From Meghimatium bilineatum (taxonomy: Eukaryota > Mollusca > Gastropoda > Stylommatophora > Philomycidae): a stretch of 64,000 nucleotides of DNA. The notes below the pieces were generated by a model. That model ran no database searches and had not been told where the DNA came from. It saw only the letters and a program-made list of their open reading frames with translations. The translations under genes and the position numbers were made by a program. The stretch covers positions 5,870,747 to 5,934,746 of the forward strand of contig CM067312.1 of assembly GCA_034231615.1 (NCBI GenBank). Direction: 5' to 3'. Below are positions 20,629-31,501 of the stretch, in pieces (within the stretch, counting starts at the first letter, position 1; each line of letters starts with the position of its first letter).

Positions 20629-21235
20629 CAGAATCGAAGTTTCGACCGAGAGGTCTTCATCAGGAAAGAGAAGAACAAACACAGAATGGAAACACACAAT
20701 TAAACGGGACTATACACAAGGTAATGGCTCTGGAAAGCAACAATTAGAAACACAGAGACACTATAAATCATGCGTTTTTCGTTGTTCTCGTCTCCCTTTC
20801 TCTATGTTTTGTTGTTTTTCATACCTGTGAGAGGTGAGGTAAGGTTATCTGTGTTATGAATCTGCGTCACAGCACATGGTTTCCCATAAGTGCCCAGATT
20901 TCCAGTCAGTGTTTCACCATAAACACATGACTAGCATTACCTAACGCACATGCTCAGTTGTTATAGAGTCACTCCTCTACCTACCAGAGCATGAGCTCTA
21001 GTAACGTATTTCCTGGTGACTGAGTGGTCAGCGGGAGTAATTATTATATCAAACCCCGAATAACAAGTGGATGCAACCCCAGGATTTGTTACTCAGCGGG
21101 TGAATGATTTAACAGTACACTACCGCAGCTCCATGTCTGTATAATATTTCTCGTGCATGCATTCACTGTTTGATTTTGTGTTTGTTCGTTCCTGTGTGAT
21201 AAAGACCCTTTGGTCAAAACGTAGATAATGTGTTT
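20629..21235. mobile_element. Possible Penelope-like flanks with hammerhead-like motifs
   Basis: On the minus strand at 20663-20639: CTGATGA, A, GACC-TCTC-GGTC, GAAAC. That is the conserved core and stem II of a hammerhead ribozyme. On the plus strand near 21196-21222: GTGATAA, A, GACC-CTTT-GGTC, AAAAC, a decayed version. Both motifs point outward, and inside each lies a gaacaaacaca word, so the two ends are related in inverted orientation. The ~530 bases between hold no reverse transcriptase I can see. Hammerhead motifs in the terminal repeats of Penelope-like elements are established; the assignment here is inference. Confidence 0.5.
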
Positions 21236-21510
21236 TGTTCAATGTAAAGCAGATATTTAACTCTTTAAAAAAAATTTACATAACATATTGTGCAGAGTTT
21301 TACGGCAGTCTACGGATGTTCGTTAGTAGACCTCACATTTAATTGTGTCGTGCGAGGTTTGCTGCTCTTTCCGGATGATTTATCTTCCCTTGCTGTGCGA
21401 ATCCGCGAAGCATTTCTTCAACTGGAGAGTGACAGTTTGAAAACTAGAACCCAGAAACGAATAAAATTATGCCAATAACTTGGGGACTGAGCCAATCCCT
21501 CCTTCATTGT
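21236..21510. other. Unassigned
   Basis: A 62-residue open frame (21290-21478, plus) without recognised similarity. Confidence 0.45.
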
Positions 21511-21539
21511 ATATATATATATATGTGTGTGTGTGTTGT

Positions 21540-21570
<31 letters not shown>

Positions 21571-21618
21571 CGTGCGTGCGTGCGCGCGTGCGTGCGTGCG
21601 TGCGCGCGTGCGTGAATA
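21511..21618. repeat. Compound (TA)n(TG)n(CGTG)n microsatellite
   Basis: TA repeats, then TG, then alternating cgtgcgtgcg/cgcgcg words: a long alternating purine-pyrimidine tract. Confidence 0.95.
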
Positions 21619-22195
21619 TATATCAAGGAAAACTCGAATGTATTGGTTACATCTGAAAGAAAGAATACTGAAACTAGTAACTTAAGGCATGTCAAAAAGT
21701 GACTAAGTAAGGTTGAGTGTGATGTTTACAACTCCATCATGAACAAGATAAATGAGAACAGTAATCAAAGAGCATACATCTTACTACATCCTGTTCACAG
21801 TTCTTGAGAATTTAGCGCCCGTAAATGTTTTTGTTGTTTTGAAATGCTAGAACACACTTGTTTGTCTTCCTCATAACGAAGGGTGGAACATGTACTAGCG
21901 TTAGATTTATTGTATACACTATACCCAACCCTAGCCCCCTCCTCCCAGAGTCATAAAATCTAGCAGTATCCTGCAGTATACTAAAGTTCTGCATGTGACC
22001 AAATTTCTAAGATCATGCAACAAAATGAAAACAATGCGCACACCATCATACACTACCAATGAACATGTGCATTGAATCTTGTTTCGCTTACATCCGGCTA
22101 TAATAACGAAATATAGGTGGGTAGTCTTTGCCCGATTATATAACCGATAAATGTCACCTCGAAATACCATGACAAATATGGGTATATCGATTTCA

Positions 22196-22290
22196 CTAAG
22201 TGACAGGTGTTTATCAAATGACATGTGTTTACTAAAGGTACAGGTGTTTACTAAATGGACAGGTGCTTACCAATGACAGGTGTTTAAGAA
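22196..22290. repeat. ~20-bp degenerate repeat, 4-5 copies
   Basis: Units around tgacaggtgtttactaaa. Confidence 0.8.
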
Positions 22291-22383
22291 GGATTGGATA
22301 TAGGGAAAGTGTTAATGTGCAGAAAGTTAGAAGCCTCGCAATATGTCAAGGTGAGCTTGTAGCACTCATCCAGCATACTTATC

Positions 22384-22480
22384 ATTTTTGTAGCGGCGAG
22401 CCAGTTACTACTATACTATTTTTGTAGCGGCGAGCCAGTTACTACTATACTATTTTTGTAGCGGCGAGCCAGTTACTACT
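22384..22480. repeat. 34-bp tandem repeat, 3 copies
   Basis: Identical units containing tttttgtagcggcgagccag and ttactactatact. Confidence 0.95.
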
Positions 22481-22764
22481 AAACAGACGGGAGTGTTAAA
22501 ATCTAAGCCTGGAAGAGAATATTTTCTATTTTAATCACAAAGTCAATATTCTAACAACTTGGCAAACTCAGCTCTCCAACATGTCATAGCCAGTTTCCTA
22601 AACTACCTAGCTGTTTAACAGTTCTACATTATGCCATTTAACACAGAAGCTGGCAATCTTTTAAGATCGGCGGGAATTGATTGAAATTTTCAGGTGTTGT
22701 ATGGAACACACTTTTGCAATTTAGGTCCTTATAGCTCCAAATAGTGTTTTCCAAGCTGGGAAAT

Positions 22765-22779
22765 TGGGGGGGGGGGGGA
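22765..22779. repeat. Poly(G) run
   Basis: About 13 consecutive G residues. Confidence 0.9.
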
Positions 22780-22893
22780 AGCTATGAATATATTATTTTT
22801 GAGGCAGTCTAGTGCATCAGTAAATATGACTTGCCGAAACAAGTCTGTCACGTGCCGTATTTTGTCTGAAATAACAGAGTTAACATCCTCTGT

Positions 22894-22986
22894 CAACCAG
22901 ATATCAACCAGATATCAACCAGATATCAACCAGATATCAACCAGATATCAACCAGATATCAACCAGATATTAACCAGATATCAATA
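22894..22986. repeat. 11-bp minisatellite, ~8 copies
   Basis: Repeats of ccagatatcaa. The open frame across it is an artefact. Confidence 0.95.
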
Positions 22987-23054
22987 ATATAATAATATCG
23001 CATTGAAGAGAATTCGGAGTATTTTGGAGGTTCAATACAAAATTCGTTTTGTAC

Positions 23055-23145
23055 ACGTCGTGGCGACACATATGGCAAAGCGGCCTTTATTTCTACAGTC
23101 AGGAATATTCACTGGACTACTTAACCTGAAAACATGCAGTAATTA
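23055..23145 (+). mobile_element. SINE family B, 3' portion
   Basis: tatggcaaagcggcctttat then ttctacag and ctgaaaacatgcagtaatta. The same order occurs at 35871-35967 (plus) and 24150-24365 (minus). Confidence 0.7.
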
Positions 23146-23204
23146 ATTTGTTCTTAAGATAAATACGTCCAGTAATGCGTGTTACCATTGATTAGTAATT
23201 AGAA

Positions 23205-23525
23205 CATATATTCTTGTGAGAACGTGACATTTGTTTAGAAGCTAGCAGTAAGTTCAGTTAGAAATCCTTGTGAGAAAATTGAATTTGTTTAGAAGTTGCA
23301 CGCAAGTTCTATTAGATATTTTTGAGAGAAAGTCTAATTTGTTTAGGAATTAGTGGGAACTGATGTTAGAGATTTTCTACAGAAAGTCTAATTTGTTTAG
23401 GAGTTAGTGGGAAGTGATGTTAGAGATTTTTGAGAGAAAGTCTAATTTGTTTAGGAGTTAGAGGGAAGTGGTGTTAAAGATTCTTGACAGAAAGTCTAAT
23501 TTGATTAGGAGTTTTCAGTAAGTAC
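23205..23525. repeat. ~57-bp degenerate repeat, ~6 copies
   Basis: Units containing agaaagtctaatttgtttag and gttagaga; the middle copies are closest to each other. Confidence 0.85.
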
Positions 23526-24149
23526 AGTGGAAGGACAAGATAACAAGATAACCAATGCCACACGGCATGGAACACAAGAAGAAGACTGAGGTGTACAGAG
23601 GATAATATTAGTCCTTATTTGTATTGAAAGAACGGGACCGAATATAACGACGTCAGCATCACGATAAACGTCTTTCTTTCTCTAGATTTTCTATGGCACA
23701 TATTTCCTGATTGAGGAGATGTTTACAGTCGAAAATAGATCTCAACCAAATAAGAATCGATTCATAGACCCATAGAAAAAGGCAGCAAGCACTAGCAACT
23801 GTGATAGCGCAGCTCCAGCGAAATAGAGGGGTAGAGTTTTAAAAAAACTTCTGATGAAAGAAACACGAAATTGTGGCCTAAATGACAGATCTCTCGGGTG
23901 TCATTTGAATATTTCTAGAGTTTGTATTATGACATTGTGAAGCGTAGTGAGATTTATGGCCGAAGATCAAGGTTGGACGGAGAGTTATTGTAGTTTGTTG
24001 AAACATTTCGCTGTTGAGAGACAGACAGATGAAGATCATAGAGGTCACGGAGATATGATTTCAGATAATAACAGCGGTAATATCTCAAAAAGAGAGAATG
24101 CTATATGAAAATACGGAGGTTTGTTTGTGAAACAACGTTTGTATATGTT
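23526..24149. other. Unassigned
   Basis: No recognised feature. Confidence 0.5.
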
Positions 24150-24365
24150 TCATTTTCTTTTGTTACTGCATGTTTTCATGTGAAGGAGTGCAATGAGGAT
24201 TTTTATGGGCTGTGGAAATAAATGCCGCTTTGCCATAGCAGACATCGCGACATGTACAGGACGGATTTTGATTGTACCTCTAAATGAAAAAATCCTGTCC
24301 CAACCATCCATTGAACCTGGGACCTCAGGGGTCTGAGTCACCGCAAGACTTATCAGTCACTGCAT
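24150..24365 (-). mobile_element. SINE family B, fullest copy (tRNA-like head)
   Basis: On the minus strand the head reads actgataagtcttgcggtga, then ctcagacccctgaggtccc and aggttcaatgg, a fair B box with a plausible TpsiC-arm. The body follows: cgcgatgtctgctatggc, aaagcggcatttatttccac, attgcactccttcacatg, aaaacatgcagtaac. Two shorter copies share the 3' portion. Confidence 0.7.
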
Positions 24366-24404
24366 TTAGCTGAAAATCTAGGACCAATGTCCTACTACAT
24401 AAGA

Positions 24405-24447
24405 AATCCAGCGGGAGTTTGAGAATGAACGCTGAAAAAGAAGAAGA
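24405..24447 (+). mobile_element. SINE family A 3'-end relic
   Basis: agcgggagtttgagaatgaa then cgctgaaaaagaagaag, the conserved 3' terminus of family A. Confidence 0.55.
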
Positions 24448-24739
24448 TGGAAACTGCCAGCCAGGTGAACCATCAGTATAAATATCCTTTGAAATCTACT
24501 AGGAAGACTGCGCACCAGTAGGTTTGCCCGGAGAGCAATGACGCAGGATACTAAAAAATCAAATTTCTTTTAACGTCATATATCTTATTTTATAATTTTT
24601 AATGTATGTCATATTGTATTTGCAACTTGTTTGAAGTAAATTCCTTTAGTCTAATTTATGCGCAATATAATATTTATTGTGTTATTCACTTGTCTTATCC
24701 TTTATTCTTGGTGAAGACCTTTTCCCTGAAACGCCATTT

Positions 24740-25065
24740 TAACTCGTTTGGTGAAAGTCTCATTATATAATTTTTATGTGATTTAGTCCGTTGAGTAAAC
24801 TTTAAACGATAATTTTTGTATGAGTCAATTACGTCTTGTCAATTTTTACCTGTATAATTTGTATATGATTTAGTATGTTTTGTTAACTTTTAACTTTAAT
24901 TTCTATGTGATTTAGTATGTTTTGTTAATTTTCGCGGTATACCTTTAATGTTAGTCCATTTTGTTAACATTTAGCTTTAGAATTTTCATGTGATTTAGTT
25001 GTGTTGTGAACGTTTAGCTATATACTTTATGATTTAGACTATATTTAAAATATAAATCCTATGAA
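24740..25065. repeat. Degenerate ~58-bp AT-rich repeat
   Basis: About five diverged copies around tatgtgatttagtatgtttt followed by gttaacttttaac. Confidence 0.7.
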
Positions 25066-25308
25066 ATGTTTTTCGTTAAAAGTTGCTAGCAGATGCAATC
25101 AGACGGACAAGTACGAGAAGTGACTATCTTCTGCACATTCCATATATGTGAAGTTTCCTACTTAGTACAGAACACATGCGCAGCCTAATAATCAGGTGAA
25201 CAGAGTACAACGACAAAACACTGCAGGCAGGGTGCCGGCAGAGCACTAATCTCCAGGAAACTGTTGATGGATCATCTTTCCAAATTTTCGATACTAGATG
25301 TTATTTTT

Positions 25309-25450
25309 TTCCGCCGAAGACGGATATGTTGGGACATTTTCGAAAATAACATGGCGATAAAGCGCATTTTCATTCTGTGAACTACTCCCTATAAGAACAC
25401 TGTCTTGCTACAAGCGATCTAGCGGGAGTTTGAGAATGAACGCAGAAGAA
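25309..25450 (+). mobile_element. SINE family A copy
   Basis: ttccgccgaagacggatat, tgggacatttt, gcgcatttt, ttctgtgaactac and the 3' end agcgggagtttgagaatgaa, cgcagaagaa match the fully bounded copy at 58907-59053. No clear A or B box is visible to me, so its polymerase III origin is unproven. Confidence 0.75.
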
Positions 25451-25574
25451 CAGGATATATGAGAAATTATTTCCACCCCCCGCACTAGATAGATGGAACA
25501 CCCTTTCCCGCATTTCATGGAGGAAACACTCTAAATGGAATAAAACAACAACTTACAAACGCATGCATAAATCA

Positions 25575-25640
25575 AACAATGGAATTTGGTCAAATATCAT
25601 GAACCCGACCGCTGGATCAACAACTAACCAACCAAAGTTG
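25575..25640 (-). repeat. Dispersed repeat, copy of 8638-8730
   Basis: tttggtcaaatatcatgaac, ccgaccgctggatcaacaac, taaccaacc align with the 8638-8730 copy. Confidence 0.5.
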
Positions 25641-26220
25641 TACAGGGGCCTGATGAGATGCAGGCCCTATGACATGAAATTGAAGTTCACCGAAATAAGG
25701 AAGCAAAAAGACGGGATAAAGCTTGAAAAAAAAATGATGATTGAAAATTATGGGCAGACGTCATGCATAGAAGAAGCGAATATTGAACAAGATGTAAAAA
25801 CAAGATATCAGAATTGAAACCAAAAATGAAACGGAGAATCAAGGATAAAATTTGCGTTCTTCCAGATAGATTATTTCATCTGGTCACGAACAATACAACA
25901 TCTGTCTCCTGACACATGCTTCACAAAAATATATATTCTTTTAAATAATAGAAATTCTGACAGATATTAATTTATGATTGTTGATGGTTTCATCAATATA
26001 AATCATAAGAAACATCCATTTGTTATAAATGTCATAGTTTAGTGACATGACGCCATCGTGATTTGAATATGCATGTGGGTATCAATATGGTTGCGTACGT
26101 ATTTTAAAAACAAAATACGAGGAGCCCTGAAATGTCTCGATTTGGGCAACGGATAATGGCAGTTTTTTGACAATAATTGTATGATTTTACAACTACTTTT
26201 TAAAGTTAATATTATATTAC
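25640..26220. other. Unassigned
   Basis: No recognised feature. The open frame ending at 25817 is lysine-rich and probably chance. Confidence 0.5.
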
Positions 26221-26221
26221 C

Positions 26222-26345
26222 TTCACTCTTACATAAGTACGTTTCTATTATGTTCACTTCACTATTACACCAGCACCGTTCTATTGTGTTCCTTTCACTC
26301 TTACACGTTCAACTTTCTATTGTGTTCCCCTCGCTATTACACCGT
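26222..26345. repeat. Degenerate ~36-bp CT-rich repeat
   Basis: Three to four copies around ctattgtgttcctttcactc and ttacac, leading into CT-rich low-complexity DNA to 26600. Confidence 0.7.
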
Positions 26346-27320
26346 TATCTCTACATTTTATCTCCATCATTCTTCCTCTATCTTTCTGTCACATTCCCCA
26401 CACACGCCGTCTATCTCTCTCTAATCTTCTCACTTGTCCCTATACTATCATATAACTTTATTTCTCTCTCACTTTCTACCCTTCAATTGTATTTTCCCAC
26501 ACACTCTTACTTCCTTCATACTTTACTTCTCACACATTCCCTCTATCCTCCTATATTATTTCCTTCAGATACCATTTTATATTTCTACTACATTTCGCAT
26601 ACACTCCCCCTATCATCAACCCACCAGCTGCATACTGTGCACCTATGAAACTTCCGTATCAAAGATCTTCCTATCACATCTGTGGTTACGTGAAACGTAA
26701 AATCCCGTTTCTATTTTGAGATCGGATACCGTGTATTGTAAACAGCACAAATGGTCGATAATTTAACAGTCGATAATGTCATCATTCAAACAGGATGTAG
26801 GAATCTTGATTTTTTCATAGTGTTTTTATACACACGAAACATCAGGTTTTATATGAAAGCTATAATCATTAAGTTCTGGAACGATCAATTAATAAAAATA
26901 GAGAGATTATTTCTGCTCAAATCAGAGATCTCAAATCAACCAATCGCAATTCAGAATCATGCAGCCAGTTTGGTGATTGCCATTCCATGCCAGATAATTA
27001 ACAGTTAACACGAGTGTGCATCGTTCGTAATGTAGAGGTTCTGCGGATTGTCATTCGTAATGTAGAGATCTTGTGGATTAGTTCATCTTGGCTGATCTGA
27101 AAATTGTATTGGTTGGCTAGACAATGTATATGTAAAGAGATTTAAAGCTTTGTCTACCTATGCTTAAAAAGAATGTTTGCGGCGAAATACACGGAAGAAG
27201 TTGGCAGGTAATTCAAGGGGTACATAGGCGCTAACAGCAAAGATGTGTGAACAGCATAGGGCACAGCTGGACACATAGTACGCTCTGGCCATCCACTGCA
27301 CCTGATTTTTTTCCTCCCAG
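26346..27320. other. Unassigned
   Basis: CT-rich to 26640, then ordinary AT-rich DNA. No family recognised. Confidence 0.5.
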
Positions 27321-27832
27321 TTGTCTGGACTTTATCTTACCACTGGACCAAGAAAGAACTCAGAAGAGAAAGTGTGGTGGACGATTAGCGCAACTCTTCT
27401 ACACTGTAAACCAACTTCAGCGCTAGTCATTTCTCACACATTACTAATGAAGGCGCAAGCACGCTGGGAAGGTCATCTTGCAGACTCGCGTCTGCCAAAA
27501 CAAATGTATTATAGAGCACTCAAGACAGAGATTTGAAAAGCTGGTGGACAGAAAAATCGCTTCAAAGACACGCTCAAGTCATCACTGAAACATCTTAAAA
27601 TTAACGTAGGCTCTTGGGACACCGTAGCTCAGGATAGAGCACCATGGCGTTACAGACTTAGAACTGGAGCACTAGCGGCGGAAGAGATCAGGCAAGATAC
27701 TGCAATACAGAAGCGGGCACGTAGACAAGAAAAAACATCTCAACGTCCCATAGACTCAACGTTCTCCCAACTTTCCTTAATCGCTTCCTGGGACTTGCCT
27801 GGAAAGGAGACATTGACCCTATTCTTCGCACC
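27321..27832 (+). pseudogene. LINE family A, C-terminal fragment
   Basis: Frame: LMKAQARWEGHL, DSRLPKQMYYRALKTEI, a stop (TGA at 27534-27536), then KAGGQKNRFKDTLKSSLKHL, VGSWDTVAQDRAPWRYRLRT and a basic IRQDTAIQKRARRQEKT block. The usual terminal CPxC...ISHLRTH is lost or out of frame. This is the segment just C-terminal to the RT domain in CFDP2-type RTE-like elements. The stop sits where relatives read GKR. A (TTGA)n stretch at 28089-28107 may be the decayed 3' tail. Confidence 0.85.
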
Positions 27833-29573
27833 CTGAACCAATGCCCGGTTACAACACGGGCATAAAAGAAAATAGACATATGGAAAGTCATTAGTTAGCT
27901 AGTTATCTCTCTAGGGTCAGGGACGGCACAAAGGCGGATGTCATTGATTCCGCCAAAGTTCGCGTTTTATTGCAATTTTTCTTAGGTCTCCATTGTCTCT
28001 GATACCGATGGTGAAGCTCTTGGAAAATCATTGGCAGGGGCTTATTCATCTGATGATCTGCAAATTCCCTATGAGGGACCAAGAACTTGATTGATTGATT
28101 GATTGAAACATCCTTGAAAAGGGCATAATCAACACCTTACTTTCAAGATTATTGTTAAGGGTCACAGTCTAGTTCTTGAGAGCCTCTGAGTCTGAGATCG
28201 TTCATTATCATCAACTTGTATCGTGCCCCAGGGCACATAAACCGGAAACAGATAACCAGGAAAATTTGATTTCAGATCATCGTATCCGATCCAGTTGTTT
28301 TTTTCATTTGAGAATTCTGCTAAAAACTGAGAGTTTTACGAGTTATTGAATCGTTCAGTTCATCTATCTCCCAGGAAGTGGTGCAGTCATCTCGCTTCTT
28401 CTTGCCAGTTTTTCGTGTGTTTTTTAAAAAGGTTTTCCTGTTGTTGACTTCTTTAAGGTTTCAAGTAATCCATTATCACTTGGAAGCTTTCACATCAGAG
28501 GGGTTAGTAGAACGATTCAACATTTGAATTAGACGCGAGTTAAGTTGAGGTTCAAACTCAACATATGTTTATCCCTTTCAGGTCCCTATATTCCTAACAC
28601 TAGAAATATATATAGTGACCACAAATTAAAAGGTTATTTGAAACGAAATGTTCAATACTACAATTATTCTAATCCTGACAATGAAATCGAACGTACAAAT
28701 TCTTGGGTCGTTCTAAGTCTGTTGCAGAGCAAAGCAAAATTTTATAGTAAGCGGACCAAAATCAGAATTGTATGTTTGGGATATGGCCAAACCAAACAAC
28801 GTTTTGTGTCCAGAAAGTTTTAATTTTGTTTATTGATAAATCATTCCAATATCAACGTTAAATAACCAAACTGCCAGAGGATGGCCGACAAAATTTATTG
28901 TTGTTAATTTTTTTCCATTAGTTGTACTTTTGGATAATTAGATTATCCTTTAACATTTTTACATTAATAAGATATTTATCGCCAGATCAATGTAAAAGCT
29001 GTTCCTTTCTCTCATGCCAATTACTGAAGGATGCGGTAATACCTCTTCTACTCAAGACAGTTTTACATTCGTTCTGAGATCGTGTTGCACTTGAAACATC
29101 ATAGATTTTACATCACCATTTCTATTTATCGTTGTTTAACCTCCTTTATTCAACTGGATTATGGATCATCAAGGCATAATGGATATTCCTATAAGTGCTC
29201 AAGTGCTCTGCTCTGCTTTCCAGCTCTTCTAAACAGCAACCACCCAAGAGCATGCAAACTCTAAGTCCCAGTCAGATGTCCCAGTCAGATGTCCCAATTA
29301 GAAGTTTTTATATGATCACTTAATTTTACCAGAGACCACATACTTTCAACTATCACCCACGCCCCTCCCCCCATTTATGTTTCTCATAAGGAGTTCAAAA
29401 TGTCAGCACGATCCATGGTTTTACCGCTGGGCACAGCAGCAGAGCAAGTCAGCCGATTCGCATTCAAGAATAGTAGGATGCAGTTGTCATCACAATTTTT
29501 CAAATTACCTGCCGATCTTCAATTTTTCCTTCCGCGCCTATGAGTGGCATGTGCAGGTTTTTTTTCGTTGACA
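27833..29573. other. Unassigned
   Basis: Holds a short (TTGA)n at 28089-28107 and a 92-residue plus-strand open frame (28545-28823) with no recognised family. No other feature seen. Confidence 0.5.
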
Positions 29574-29690
29574 CCATGTGTAGCAATCAGCATACGCGTG
29601 TCATGTGCAGTAACAATCAGCATACGAGTGTCATGTGCAGTAACAATCAGCATGTCAGTGGCATGTGCAGTAACAAGCAGCATGTGGAAA
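29574..29690. repeat. 30-bp tandem repeat, 4 copies
   Basis: Units of gtcatgtgcagtaacaatca plus gcatac or gcatg, diverging at the 3' side. Confidence 0.9.
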
Positions 29691-30329
29691 TGTCTGAAGA
29701 TCTCACTAAATTATCCGTGAAGCAATTGCAGCATCTTAGTAGATGTCTCCTGTTGAAGAGCACCAGCTTCCATACGACACGTCATCTTTCTAATTACGTT
29801 TTTCTAACCTTTCCAATTAGGAATCTTGCTCTGAAAACACCATCCACCACTTGGAGTTGGAATCTTTTAAGTAGGACATTAAGCCCCTCCCTCGCCGTTC
29901 TTCTTAATCCCAACTGACACAAGACAAACTCACAAATTTAAACAGTAGCTCTATTGTTGCTTATTCTTGGGGAATGTCAGCTAAGAACAAATATTTGTAG
30001 TGATTGAATAAGTTTACGATTGTAATGATTAAATAAGATTAAGATTGTACTTCATTGTACTCGGAATATTACCTCCCCCCAACATGTACCCACCCCTCTC
30101 AAATAAGCGGTACGCCTAATTACTTCTACATAAATTATATTCATAGCATGTAACTCCGTAGCTCTAGGCAATAATTATCATTGCACAAAAGACGTGGCGA
30201 TCGGGTTTCAAGTTTGTGAACTTTTTAACAGTCTATGCGACCTGGTAACCACTGCCCAGGGATATTCCCCGCTTAAATAGAAGATTCACTGAACATTCAT
30301 TAGCAAAACATAATAAAAGAAATGAAGAG
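29691..30329. other. Unassigned
   Basis: No recognised feature. Confidence 0.5.
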
Positions 30330-30652
30330 ATATGGAGTCGAACAGATCAAGTTTTGGTGGACACGCAGAATATGAAGTCGAACAGATCAAGTTGTGGTGG
30401 ACACACAGAATATGGAGTCGAACAGATCAAGTTTTGGTGGACACCCAGAATATGAAGTCGAACAGATCAAGTTTTGGTGGACACACAGAATATGAAGTCG
30501 AACACGTCAAGTTTTGGTGGACACACAGAATATGAAGTCGAACAGATCAAGTTTTGGTGGACACACAGAATATGGAGTCGAACATACTCAGTTTTGGTGG
30601 ACACACAGAATATGAAGTCGAACACGTCAAGTTTTGGTGGACACAGAAAATA
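30330..30652. repeat. 40-bp minisatellite, 8 copies
   Basis: Units contain gtcgaacagatcaagttttg and gtggacacacagaatatg; a few point differences between copies. Confidence 0.97.
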
Positions 30653-31285
30653 TAAATAGAATGAGAGATTAATTAGGTACACTGTCAGAAAACCAGTACA
30701 AATATGTAACTAGAACAACAATGAGGAAAAATCCGCAGAGAAGAAGAAAGAAGACATAAGACCCAGGAACACACGTAAATGTGAGACAATGAAGAACGTA
30801 ACACGGATGGGAATCACACGGAGTGTGGATGAGAACATATCCAAGTATAGAGAGAGAAATGTTCAATACGTGTCTGCTGCCTGAACAAGAAGTGTACACA
30901 AACTAGGTCAAAGCGCTTGAATGGTTGATTGATTATTCTTCTTTGAAGTTAATTAATGTTTCATCCAGAGTTTATTTATTATAAAAAACTGCTCCATTTG
31001 CAAGTCTTGCACCGCTTAAAGTATTATCGCCTCATGCTCACAACTTCAGAAACACGCAACAACATCAGCCAACAATGCAGGCCCTTGCCATCGCTACTTC
31101 AATCACAATATGGGAGAGAACTTCAGCTCGTTCTAATTAAGAGGTTCTTTTTTATATTCCGGTTTGTTATCTTTTCCTAGTTGGAAAACGTGTTCTTACC
31201 CAAATCTACGACAAAATTGGAATGTTCTATTTCAAATTGTTTTCAATGTAAAATATATTTTGCCACAATCTAAAGAATATAAATG
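30653..31285. other. Unassigned
   Basis: Two 74-76-residue open frames on opposite strands without recognised family. Confidence 0.45.
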
Positions 31286-31287
31286 GA

Positions 31288-31485
31288 GGCCCTGTCACAT
31301 TGAGGTCTTGTCACATTCTGTCACATTGTGATCTTGTCACATTCTCTGTCATATTCAGATCGTGTCTCATTCTCTGTCACATTGTGATCTTGTCACATTG
31401 TGATCTTGTCACATTGTGATCTTGTCACATTGTGGTCTTGTCACATTGTGATCTTGTCACATTCTCTGTCACATTGAGGTCTTGT
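31288..31485. repeat. 16-bp minisatellite (ttgtcacattgtgatc)
   Basis: About 11 units, some extended by ctctgtcacattc. It lies next to the 27-mer array and shares its surroundings with 35215-35420. Confidence 0.92.
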
Positions 31486-31501
31486 ATAACTGAGATATTT
31501 G

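Noticed and set aside
21010..21110. tRNA-like sequence (tgactgagtggtcagcggg, ggatgcaaccccag)
   Set aside because: A-box-like word present, but the B box is poor and the spacing too long; left unannotated.
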